From Streptomyces noursei (lineage in GTDB: Bacteria; Actinomycetota; Actinomycetes; Streptomycetales; Streptomycetaceae): 64,000 nt of DNA. The notes under the pieces were generated by a model. The model did not search any database, was not told where the DNA came from, and worked only from the letters and a program-made list of their open reading frames with translations. Position 1 is the stretch's first letter. Each line of letters opens with the position of its first letter. The translations under genes were made by a program, and so were the position numbers. Below are positions 47,369-55,869 of this stretch, piece by piece. The DNA is taken from positions 62,001 through 126,000 of the forward strand of contig NZ_LWBU01000043.1 in assembly GCF_001646665.1 (NCBI RefSeq), given 5' to 3'.

Positions 47369-50300
47369 TCACGAGCCGGCGGTGGCGGGCGCGGGCAGGA
47401 AGCCGGAGGCGTGGAAGTAGCGGATGTACCGGTCCAGGAGCCGCGCGTCGACCGGCGGGCAGGCCAGCCCGCTCCCGGCGAGGTCCGCCTCGAGACGCGC
47501 GCGGCCCAGCCGGGGGGCGTGCCCGGTGGTGGACAGCTCCTCGACCGTGAGACCCCCGGCGGCGGCCTCGGTGGTGAACAGCTCGGCGAACGGGCCGAAG
47601 GGGTGCGACGGGCGCTCCGCCAGATGCGCCACCATGGCGTCGATCCACTCCCGGTACGCGACCGTGCGGATCGGGTGCCCGTGCGCCCTGAGCCGGTCCA
47701 CCATCGCGTCGAGCGCGGCGGGGCGCGGGTTGGTCAGGTGGTACGTCTGCCCCGTCGCCGCGCGGTGCGTGGCGAGGTGGACGACGGCCCCCGCGACGAA
47801 GTCGGCCGGGACCAGGTCCAGGGGGAGGGCCAGGTCCGGTGCCGATCCCAGTTCGGTGATGATCCGGAAGAACTCGCACAGCGCCGCACCGCTGTTCCAG
47901 GTGTGACCGGTCGTGTCGCCGGACACCTCGTGCGGCCGGTGGACGGCGACGGGCAGCCCCGTCCGGCCCGCGCCCCGCACGACCTCCTCGGCGACCCACT
48001 TGCTCTCGGTGTAGCCCATGGACAGCAGCTCGACGTGGTCCAGCGGCGTCTCCTCGTCGACCTCCCGCACCCCCGCCGCGCCCATGCCGTGCACCACCGC
48101 CACGGTGGACACGTGGTGCAGCGGCACCGCCCGGCGGGCGGCCAGCGCGATGACCTCCCGGGTGCCGTACACGTTGGCGGCGCGCAGCTTCTCGTACGGG
48201 TAGAGGAAGTTGACCTCGGCGCCGCAGTGGAGGACGAGGTCGGCGCCGCCGGCCTGCTCCTCCCAGTCGCGGCCGGCCAGCCCGAGGCGAGGCAGCGTGA
48301 GGTCCCCGACGAGCGGCCGCACCCGGTGCGCGGGCAGCGGCCGTGCGATGCCGTGACGGGTCTGGGCCCGGGCGAGCCGTTCCTCGGCGTGCCCGGGGTC
48401 CCGGGCGCGGACCAGCGCGTGGACCACCGCGTCCGTGCGGTCGAGCACCTGCCGCAGCAGGTGGGCGCCGACGAACCCGGTGGCGCCGGTCAGGAACACG
48501 TGCGGGGGCGCCCGCCACACCGGGCGGGGGTCCGCGCCGGTCACCGGCGGCACGTCCCACCGCAGGTCGGGCCGCCAGCGGTCCACGGCGGCCGCGCCCC
48601 GGTCCGCCCCGGAGGCCCGGGCCGCGTCCGCTCCGGAGGCGCCGGCGGCGGGCGCGGGGCCGCCGGCGGCGGGCGCCGGGGTGCCGACGGCGCGGGCGTC
48701 CGTTCCCCGGGCGCTCACGGCCTCGGATCCCGTCGTGACGATCAGGGCGTGGGGGTCGGCCGGGGCGTCGACGGCGTCCGCGTCCGCGGTGCTGACGGTG
48801 TCCCGCACGGCGGTGGTGAACGCCTTCACCGTCGGTTCGGCCAGCAGCCTCGTCACCAGGTCGTAGCCGTGCCGCTGACCGAGGCCGAGGCGCTGACGTA
48901 CGCGCGCCACCAGCCGAACGGCCAGCAGCGAACTGCCGCCGCACACGAAGAAGTCGTCGTCCGGCTCCGCCCGGCCGAGCGGCAGGACCGCCGCCCACGC
49001 CTCCGCCACCACCCCGGCCACCGACCCCCGCTCGTGCCGCTCCCGGGCGGTGACCGGCACCTCGGCCGGACCGGGCACCTCGGCCGGACCGGGCACCTCG
49101 GCCGGACCGGGCACCTCGGCCGGACCGGGCAGCGCGGCGCGGTCGACCTTGCCGCTCGGAGCCAGCGGCAGCCGGTCGAGCACCGTGACGGTCGCCGGGA
49201 GCATGAAGGAGGGCAGTTCCTCGGCGAGGAACGCCCGCACCTCCTGCGCGGTGGGGGAGCGGCCGGGGACGCGTGGGGTCACATAGGCGTGCAGGGAGCG
49301 GCCGGAGCCGTCGTCGTCGCGGGCCACGACGACGGCGTCCGCGACCTCCGGCCGGCGGGTCAGCGCGGCGCGGACCTCCTCCAGTTCGACCCGGAAGCCG
49401 CGCACCTTGACCTGGTCGTCGCGGCGTTCGCAGAACTCGATCACCCCGTCGGAGCGGCGACGGACGAAGTCACCGCTGCGGTAGACGCGCGGCCGCCCGC
49501 CGCCGGTGCGGACGCCGGGACCCGCGAGGGGGGCCGAGGCGGACTCCGGGCGCAGGGAGAGGAAGCGCTGCGCGGTCGCGTCCGGGTCGTTGAGGTAGCC
49601 GCCCGCGAGCGCGCCGCCGCCGATGTACAGTTCGCCCACCTCGCCGGTCGCCGCGGGCGTCCCGTCCTCCCGCAGGACGTGGACGACGGTGTCGGCGATC
49701 GGACGGCCGACGGGGACGCACGTCGCGTCCGCCGGTAGGTGCGTCACCTCGTGGGCGAGCGCGACGCACGCCGCCTCGGTCGGTCCGTAGGCGTTGACCA
49801 GGTGGCGCGGCCTGCCCAGTTCGAGGACCCGCCGGGCCGCGTCCGGCCGCAGCGCCTCGCCGCCCGTCACCACGTACCGGAGCCCGGCGAACGTCTCCGG
49901 CCGCTCCCGCGCGACCATGTGGAACACGCTGGTGGTCAGGAACAGGACGGTGACGCCCTCGTCCGTGACGAGCCGGTGCAGCGCGTGCGGCGCCAGCAGC
50001 ACCTCGGAGGGCGCCGGCACCAGGCAGGCGCCGTTCAGCAGCGCCGGCCACATCTCCAGCACCGAGGCGTCGAACGAGAGCGCCGCCGTGTGCAGCACCC
50101 GGTCCTCCGGGCGGACGTCCAGGAAACCGTTGGCCAGCGCCAGCCTCACCACCCCGCGCTGCGGAACGGCGACCGCCCTCGGCCTTCCGGTCGTGCCGGA
50201 GGTGAACATCACGTACGCGGGTGCCTCGGGACCCCGCCCCGCGCCCGGCAGCGGCACCCCGCCACGCCCCTCGGCACCGGAGCCGCCGGCGCGCAGCACG

Positions 50301-50845
50301 GCGGCGTACTCCAGCACCCGCACCGCACCGGGACCCGCACCCGCCCCGCCGTCCGCATCCGGACCCGCACCGGGAACCGCCCACGCCCCGTGTTCCGCAC
50401 CCCGACCCGCCCACGCCCCGCCGTCCGCGCCCGGCAGCCGTACGACCACCGCCGCCCCGGCGTCCTCCAGCATGCCGCGCAGCCGCCCGCCGGGCAGGGA
50501 CGCGTCCAGCGGTAGGTAGGGCGTGCCCGCGTAGGCCGCCCCCAGGATCGCGGCGCAGGACTCCGGGCCCCGCCGCCCCATGATGCCGACGACATCCCCG
50601 GCGCCCACCCCGGCCGCGGCCAGCCCGCGCGCGAACCGCTCGGCGAGCGAGGCCAGTTCGGCGTACGTGAGCCGTGCGTCCCGCCCGGCCACCGCGCACC
50701 GCTCCGGGTGCCGGCGCGCCCGTTCCGCGAAGAGCTCCGCCGGCGACCGCTCGTAGGGCCGGGTGCCGCCGCCGGTTCCCACCGGTGCCCCGGCGCCGGG
50801 ACGCCCGTACGTGTCGGCGGCTCGTGCAGCACTGTCCGGACTCAT
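47369..50845 (-). CDS. NRPS-like adenylation-thiolation-thioester reductase (A-T-R) protein
   Basis: 1158-residue carboxylate-reducing enzyme. Residues about 35-560 are an adenylation domain (A3 TSGTTGRPRAV near 215, A4 FDASVLEMW, A5 NAYGPTEAA, A8 RDDQVKVRGFRVELEE). Residues about 600-700 are a carrier domain with FFVCGGSSLLA, whose Ser accepts phosphopantetheine. Residues about 780-1150 are an NADPH thioester reductase (TGATGFVGAHLL, catalytic YTESKW). It should activate an amino or other acid, load it and release it as an aldehyde or alcohol. The specificity residues by alignment with GrsA read about D-A-L-S-V-G-A-C-V; I cannot name the substrate. A linker has four EVPGPA repeats. Operon with the downstream P450. 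Confidence 0.9.
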   Translation of the reverse strand: MSPDSAARAADTYGRPGAGAPVGTGGGTRPYERSPAELFAERARRHPERCAVAGRDARLTYAELASLAERFARGLAAAGVGAGDVVGIMGRRGPESCAAILGAAYAGTPYLPLDASLPGGRLRGMLEDAGAAVVVRLPGADGGAWAGRGAEHGAWAVPGAGPDADGGAGAGPGAVRVLEYAAVLRAGGSGAEGRGGVPLPGAGRGPEAPAYVMFTSGTTGRPRAVAVPQRGVVRLALANGFLDVRPEDRVLHTAALSFDASVLEMWPALLNGACLVPAPSEVLLAPHALHRLVTDEGVTVLFLTTSVFHMVARERPETFAGLRYVVTGGEALRPDAARRVLELGRPRHLVNAYGPTEAACVALAHEVTHLPADATCVPVGRPIADTVVHVLREDGTPAATGEVGELYIGGGALAGGYLNDPDATAQRFLSLRPESASAPLAGPGVRTGGGRPRVYRSGDFVRRRSDGVIEFCERRDDQVKVRGFRVELEEVRAALTRRPEVADAVVVARDDDGSGRSLHAYVTPRVPGRSPTAQEVRAFLAEELPSFMLPATVTVLDRLPLAPSGKVDRAALPGPAEVPGPAEVPGPAEVPGPAEVPVTARERHERGSVAGVVAEAWAAVLPLGRAEPDDDFFVCGGSSLLAVRLVARVRQRLGLGQRHGYDLVTRLLAEPTVKAFTTAVRDTVSTADADAVDAPADPHALIVTTGSEAVSARGTDARAVGTPAPAAGGPAPAAGASGADAARASGADRGAAAVDRWRPDLRWDVPPVTGADPRPVWRAPPHVFLTGATGFVGAHLLRQVLDRTDAVVHALVRARDPGHAEERLARAQTRHGIARPLPAHRVRPLVGDLTLPRLGLAGRDWEEQAGGADLVLHCGAEVNFLYPYEKLRAANVYGTREVIALAARRAVPLHHVSTVAVVHGMGAAGVREVDEETPLDHVELLSMGYTESKWVAEEVVRGAGRTGLPVAVHRPHEVSGDTTGHTWNSGAALCEFFRIITELGSAPDLALPLDLVPADFVAGAVVHLATHRAATGQTYHLTNPRPAALDAMVDRLRAHGHPIRTVAYREWIDAMVAHLAERPSHPFGPFAELFTTEAAAGGLTVEELSTTGHAPRLGRARLEADLAGSGLACPPVDARLLDRYIRYFHASGFLPAPATAGS
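49056..49127. repeat. Four exact 18-bp tandem repeats in the A-T linker
   Basis: GGCACCTCGGCCGGACCG repeated four times without variation, encoding (on the minus strand) four Pro-Gly-Pro-Ala-Glu-Val hexapeptides between the adenylation and carrier domains. The exact identity suggests recent slippage expansion. Confidence 0.9.
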
Positions 50846-51142
50846 CCGACCGCTCCCCTCCCGGCAGCCTCCGCCGGCCCGCCGCGTCTGGTTCCGCCCC
50901 GCTCGTGAGCGAGGCGATCGTACGGTCGCCGGCCGGCGCCGCGGGGAGCGGCAAGAGGCCGCGACGGCACGTCGGAGGGGGTCCGGGCGTGGCGGAGCAG
51001 GGGCGGTGAGCGGGAGAACGCGTGTGGTTCCCGTGCGGACTTTCGCAGGTCCCCGGTCCGGGGCGGTCCCGCCGCCCGCCACGTGATCGTTCCTGGCTAG
51101 GGTGGAGCGGCCCCCACAGGACCGACACCGCAGAGGTACGAC

Positions 51143-51529
51143 ATGAGGAAACTCCCCTACGCCCGGGCCGCAGTGGCGACGGCGGGCGCGTTCGCGCTCA
51201 TCGCGGCGGGCAGCGGCACCGCCTCCGCCGCCGACACGACGCTGCGACTCTCCCGCAGCGGCCACACGATCGGCACGATGACCCACCTCGACCCGGACCC
51301 GGACACCTTCCGCGTCTGCGACACGCGCGCGGACGGCCACGGGGTCACCGGCAAGCTCTACATGTACATGGCCGGCTGGCAGTTGAAGGAGACCAAGCAG
51401 GACGGCGGGGACGCCGGTTGCGGCTCCTTCGACTACAACGTGGTGCCCTACGCCGCCAAGTACCTGATGAAGCTGTGCTGGAACGGCCCCGGTGACGTGT
51501 GCGTCACCAAGGAGTTCACCGAGGACTGA
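51143..51529 (+). CDS. Small secreted protein, unknown
   Basis: 128-residue protein with a signal peptide (KLPYARAAVATAGAFALIAA...ASA, cleavage near residue 29). The mature domain of about 99 residues has four cysteines (RVCDTR, AGCGSF, KLCWNG, DVCVTK) and several aromatic residues (YMYMAGWQLKE). The start ATG has AGAGG upstream and a -10-like TAGGGT at about 51098. Family not recognised. Divergent from the A-T-R gene; its link with the cluster is uncertain. Confidence 0.68.
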   Translation: MRKLPYARAAVATAGAFALIAAGSGTASAADTTLRLSRSGHTIGTMTHLDPDPDTFRVCDTRADGHGVTGKLYMYMAGWQLKETKQDGGDAGCGSFDYNVVPYAAKYLMKLCWNGPGDVCVTKEFTED

Positions 51530-51789
51530 AGTCGGCCCGGCGGGCCGGACCCCCGTTCCCCGGGGGCCCGGCCCGCCGGCGTTCGCGGCCGTCGCCCCAC
51601 GGGGCACCGGCCGGCCCGCGCCCGGGCCCGGCCCGCCGGCCTCCCGTTCCGCGCCGCGGCGAGGCGGCCGCTCGCCCGGGCGGGGGACACGCCGGACGCC
51701 TTCCGCAGCGGCGGACCGCCTCCGCGGTCGCCCACAATGCCGGTGTGGGTCCGGTCGGCCCGGTGTCGTGGCGGAAGCGAGGTCGTGGC

Positions 51790-52794
51790 GTGGAGATCCT
51801 GGCGTTCGAGGTGCAGAGCGACGAACAGCCCCTGCTGGAACGGGCCCTGGCGGGCCGCTGCGCGGTGCGCTGCGCGGTGCGCTGCCTGGAGATGTTCCTC
51901 GACGAGGACACGGCCCCGCTGGCCGCCGGCCACGAAGTGGTGTCCACCGGTGTCAACGCCCGGCTGGACGCCACGGTCCTGCGTCGCCTGGCCGACGGGG
52001 GGACGCGGATGATCGCCCAGCGCTCCACCGGCTACAACAACATCGACCTCGCCGCGGCCGGCGAGGCGGGCATCACCGTGGCCAGGGTCGCCCACTACTC
52101 GCCCTACGCCGTGGCCGAGTACGCCTGGGCCCTCGCCCTCGCGGTGAACCGCCGGACCGTACGGGCGGCCAACCGGTCACGGGAGTTCGACTTCCGCCTC
52201 ACCGGGCTCATGGGGCGCGACATCCACGGCATGACGGTCGGTGTGGTCGGCACGGGGCAGATCGGCACGGTCTTCGCGCGCATCGCCCAGGGCTTCGGCT
52301 GCGAACTGCTCGGCCGTGACGTGGTGGAGAACCCGGAGTGCCTCGCGATGGGCATGCGGTACGTGGAGCTGGACCGGCTGCTGGCCGAGGCGGACCTCAT
52401 CAGCCTGCACGTCCCGCTGCTGCCGGAGACGTACCACCTGATCGACGCCCGGGCGCTCGCCCTCATGAAGGACGACGCGATCCTCGTCAACACCAGCCGC
52501 GGCGGCCTCCTCGACGCCCAGGCCCTGGTCGACGCCCTGCGTGCCGGCCGGCTCGACGGCGTCGGCCTCGACGTCTACGAGGAGGAGGCCGGGCTCTTCT
52601 ACGTCGACAGGTCCGTCGGCGGCATCACCGACGACACCCTGGCCCGGCTGATGACCTTCCCCCAGGTGCTGATCAGCTCCCACCAGGGCTACTTCACGCG
52701 CACCGCGGTCGGCCAGATCGTCGACGCCACCGTACGGAACATCGACGACTACCTCGCCGGGCGCGTGAACGAGAACACCCTGGTGAGCCCGTGA
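51790..52794 (+). CDS. D-2-hydroxyacid dehydrogenase (D-lactate dehydrogenase-like)
   Basis: 334-residue NAD-dependent dehydrogenase. Substrate-domain RSTGYNNID, catalytic Arg in NTSRGGLLD, NAD motif VGVVGTGQIGTVFARIA, Glu in DVYEEEAG and catalytic His in SSHQGYF fit the LdhA branch. GTG at 51790 chosen since the conserved start EILAFEVQSDEQ follows. A small internal duplication gives RCAVRCAVRC near residue 19. It reduces a 2-oxoacid to a D-hydroxyacid; may be housekeeping or may supply a hydroxyacid to the neighbouring cluster. Confidence 0.9.
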   Translation: MEILAFEVQSDEQPLLERALAGRCAVRCAVRCLEMFLDEDTAPLAAGHEVVSTGVNARLDATVLRRLADGGTRMIAQRSTGYNNIDLAAAGEAGITVARVAHYSPYAVAEYAWALALAVNRRTVRAANRSREFDFRLTGLMGRDIHGMTVGVVGTGQIGTVFARIAQGFGCELLGRDVVENPECLAMGMRYVELDRLLAEADLISLHVPLLPETYHLIDARALALMKDDAILVNTSRGGLLDAQALVDALRAGRLDGVGLDVYEEEAGLFYVDRSVGGITDDTLARLMTFPQVLISSHQGYFTRTAVGQIVDATVRNIDDYLAGRVNENTLVSP

Positions 52795-53072
52795 GCCCGT
52801 GAGCCCGTAGCCCACAGGAATGGACCCCCCGTCCGCCGCCGTATCCCGCTCGTCGCGTCCCGCCCGGTCCCTCCGGGCGGGACGCCGCGTTTCGGGGGCG
52901 GGGCAGTCCGCGCGAGCGGGGCGGACGGGGCGAACAGGGCTCCGGAGGCGGTCATGTGGAGATTTCTACCGGGGGGTAGGCCCGACCGGTGCTCCTGCTG
53001 TACGGTCCGTCCCAACAGCTTGCTTACATCTTGTCTAATAAGGAAACGCCGCTCGATCCGAGGAGCCCCAGC

Positions 53073-53987
53073 ATGGCAAGCAGCACCGCTCACCCGGAGA
53101 CGCACGACGGGCCGCACGCCCGGGACGTCGCTCGCCGCCTGCTCGACTCGTCCGCGACGCTCTCCTACGACCCGGCCACCGAGGTCGACTGGGAAACACC
53201 GCTGGACAAGGACTTCCACGGCGCCAGCCCGGAGTGGAGCACCCTCTACGGCACCGCCTACTGGCGGGAGATGACCGACGCCCAGCGCAAGGAGCTGACC
53301 CGGCAGGAGGCCGCGTCGGTCGCCAGCACCGGCATCTGGTTCGAGATGATCCTCCAGCAGTTGGTGCTGCGGGACATCTACGCCAAGGACCCGACCCAGC
53401 CCGGCTTCCAGTGGGCCCTGACCGAGATCGCCGACGAGTGCCGGCACTCGATCATGTTCGCCCGGGGTGCCCGGAAGCTCGGGGCGCCGGCCTACCGGCC
53501 GCACCGGATCGCCGTCGAACTGGGCAGGGCCTTCAAGACGATCGCCTTCGGTGAGGCCGCCTACGCCGCCATCCTGGTGGCCGAGGAGGTTCTCGACGTC
53601 ATGCAGCGCGACTGGATGAGGGACGAGCGGGTCGTGCCGTTCGTGCGCACCATCAACAACATCCATGTCGTGGAGGAGTCGCGGCACATGAAGTTCGCCC
53701 GCGAGGAGACGCGCAGGCGCCTCGCGCGCGCCGGCCGGCTCCGCCGCGAGATCCACGCCGTCGTCATCGCGATCGCGTCGTACGTCATCGTCACCAGCAT
53801 GGTCAACGAGGACGTGTACGAGAACGCCGGACTCGACCGGAAGCGCGCCGTCCGGGAGGCGAGGGCCAACGAGCACCACAAGTCCCTGATGCGGTCGAGC
53901 TGCGCCGGGCTGATGGAGTTCCTGGCGTCCGCCGGCCTGCTCACCCGGCCGGCCCTCGCGTTCTACAAGCGCGCCCACCTGATCTGA
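53073..53987 (+). CDS. AurF-like diiron oxygenase
   Basis: 304-residue non-haem diiron protein related to p-aminobenzoate N-oxygenase AurF and CmlI. The metal-ligand set appears complete by alignment: Glu91, E122-x2-H125, Glu171, and H198-x3-E202-x2-H205 (in AurF: E101, E136, H139, E196, H223, E227, H230). Such enzymes oxidise arylamines to nitro groups or hydroxylate C-H bonds. ATG at 53073 follows GAGGAG; just upstream is an AT-rich promoter patch (53020-53042). A ferredoxin-ferredoxin reductase gene lies 201 bases downstream on the same strand and is a natural electron donor. Confidence 0.85.
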   Translation: MASSTAHPETHDGPHARDVARRLLDSSATLSYDPATEVDWETPLDKDFHGASPEWSTLYGTAYWREMTDAQRKELTRQEAASVASTGIWFEMILQQLVLRDIYAKDPTQPGFQWALTEIADECRHSIMFARGARKLGAPAYRPHRIAVELGRAFKTIAFGEAAYAAILVAEEVLDVMQRDWMRDERVVPFVRTINNIHVVEESRHMKFAREETRRRLARAGRLRREIHAVVIAIASYVIVTSMVNEDVYENAGLDRKRAVREARANEHHKSLMRSSCAGLMEFLASAGLLTRPALAFYKRAHLI

Positions 53988-54188
53988 CCCGTCCGTCCCT
54001 CCGGCCGACGCCGCCCCACCGCGGCCGTACGCCCCCACGCCCGCCGCCGAGCCGGACGCTCCCCGCCCCCGCCGCGTCCCGCCGCGGCCGGCCGCACACC
54101 CGCCCCCACCGCGACCCGCACCACCGCGCTCCGACGTGCCCCGCCCCGACGCGCACCGCCGCGACCCGATCCGGACCGAGCCGACGAC

Positions 54189-55841
54189 ATGACCTACGCC
54201 ATCACGCAGAACTGCTGCACCGACGCCACCTGCGTCGCCGTGTGCCCCGTCAACTGCATCCACCCCACCCCCGACGAGCCGGAGTTCGGCTCCACGGACA
54301 TGCTGTACATCGATCCGCGCTCCTGCATCGACTGCGGCGCCTGTGCCGACGCGTGCCCGGTGGACGCCGTCCTCCCGGCCGATGGCCTGACCGGACCGCA
54401 GCAGGAGTTCGCCGCCGTCAACGAGGCGTACTTCCGCGACCGGCGGCCCTCCGCCACCGACGGCGGACCGAACTTCCACGCCTGGGGCGAGCCGCGCTTC
54501 GAGCGCAGCCTCCCCTCCGACTTCGCCCCCATCCGGGTCGCGGTCGTCGGCACCGGGCCGGCCGGCATGTACGCCGCCGAAGACCTGCTCCTGCACACCA
54601 ACGCGGAAGTGACCCTCGTCGACCGGCTGCCGGTGGCCGGCGGCCTCGTACGGTACGGCGTCGCCCCGGACCACCCCGGTACCAAGCGGATCGGCGACAC
54701 CTTCGCGCGGTTCCACTCCCACCCCCGGGCGCGGCTGCACCTCGGTGTCGAGGTGGGCCGGGACGTCACGACCGAGGAACTGGCCGCCCACCACCACGCC
54801 GTCGTGTACGCGGTGGGCGCCTCCGCCGACCGCCGCCTCGGCATCCCGGGGGAGGACCTGCCCGGCAGCGTCCCCGCCACCACGTTCGTCTCCTGGTACA
54901 ACGCCCACCCCGACGTCCCGGCGGACGCGGTCGCGCCGGCCGGCGAGCGGGTGGTCGTCGTCGGCAACGGCAACGTCGCCCTCGACATCGCACGGATCCT
55001 GGTGTCGGACCCCGACGCCCTGGCCGGCACCGACATCGCCGACCACGCGCTGGCGGCGCTGCGCGCGGCGCCGGTGCGCGAGGTGGTGCTGCTCGGGCGC
55101 CGGGGCCCCGAGGACGCGGCGTACACGCGCTCCGAACTGCGCGCCCTGCACCACCTGGACGGAGTGGACATGGTCGTCGACGACCACGACCCGCGCATCG
55201 GGGCCGCCGTCGACGCGGCCGGACCGGCCGGCAAGGCGGCGCTCGTCAAGGACGTCACCCGCGTACCCGTCGACTGGTCGCGCCCGCCCGCGCCGGGCCG
55301 CCGCATCGTGTTCCGCTTCCACTCCTCGCCACTGGAGATCCTCGGCGACGAGGCGGTCCGCGCCGTGCGGGTGACCGGACCGGACACCGAGCGGTCCATC
55401 CCGGCCGGCACGGTGATCCGGGCGGTCGGCCACCGCGGCGCACCGCTCGCCGGGCTGCCCTTCGACGAGGCCACCGGGACCGTCCCGCACGAGGCGGGCC
55501 GGGTGGCGGGCCGGCCGGGCACCTACGTCGTCGGGTGGATCAAGCGCGGCCCGTCGGGCGGTATCGGCGCCAACCGCACGTGCGCGGCGGAGACGGTGGG
55601 GACGCTGATCGCGGACGCCGTCGCCGGCGCCCTGCCCGAACCGGCGTACCCGCCGAAGGCCTTCCGGCGGCTGCTCGGGCGCCGGGCGTCCGGGGGAGTC
55701 GTCGACGCCCGGGGGCTCGCCGCCATCGACCGGGCGGAACGCGCCCGTGGCCGCCGCGACGGCCGGCCGCGGGTCAAACTGGCCACCGTCGAGGAGCTGC
55801 TGGCCACCGCCCGGCGCCCCCGCTGGGCACCGCGGCCCTGA
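54189..55841 (+). CDS. FprB-like ferredoxin fused to ferredoxin-NADP+ reductase
   Basis: 550-residue electron-transfer protein. Residues 1-60 are a 7Fe-type ferredoxin (C-x5-C-x3-C-PVNC, then SCIDCGACADACPVD). Residues about 115-550 are an adrenodoxin-reductase-type FAD/NADPH flavoprotein: VAVVGTGPAGMYAAEDLL, VVVVGNGNVALDIARIL, WIKRGPSGGIGANR. It passes electrons from NADPH to ferredoxin-dependent enzymes and may serve the P450s or the diiron oxygenase nearby. The 201-base C-rich gap before it shows no second gene. Ends 28 bases from the convergent COX-like gene stop. Confidence 0.93.
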   Translation: MTYAITQNCCTDATCVAVCPVNCIHPTPDEPEFGSTDMLYIDPRSCIDCGACADACPVDAVLPADGLTGPQQEFAAVNEAYFRDRRPSATDGGPNFHAWGEPRFERSLPSDFAPIRVAVVGTGPAGMYAAEDLLLHTNAEVTLVDRLPVAGGLVRYGVAPDHPGTKRIGDTFARFHSHPRARLHLGVEVGRDVTTEELAAHHHAVVYAVGASADRRLGIPGEDLPGSVPATTFVSWYNAHPDVPADAVAPAGERVVVVGNGNVALDIARILVSDPDALAGTDIADHALAALRAAPVREVVLLGRRGPEDAAYTRSELRALHHLDGVDMVVDDHDPRIGAAVDAAGPAGKAALVKDVTRVPVDWSRPPAPGRRIVFRFHSSPLEILGDEAVRAVRVTGPDTERSIPAGTVIRAVGHRGAPLAGLPFDEATGTVPHEAGRVAGRPGTYVVGWIKRGPSGGIGANRTCAAETVGTLIADAVAGALPEPAYPPKAFRRLLGRRASGGVVDARGLAAIDRAERARGRRDGRPRVKLATVEELLATARRPRWAPRP

Positions 55842-55869
55842 CCCGGCCCGCCGTCCGCCGGCCACCGTC

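Noticed and set aside
49056..49127. CRISPR or recombination site
   Set aside because: Four exact units without spacers in frame inside a coding linker; simple tandem duplication explains it.
53988..54188. Small gene between the diiron oxygenase and FprB-like genes
   Set aside because: The 201 bases are extremely C-rich on one strand; the open frames there are Arg/Gly or Pro repeats without a start signal.
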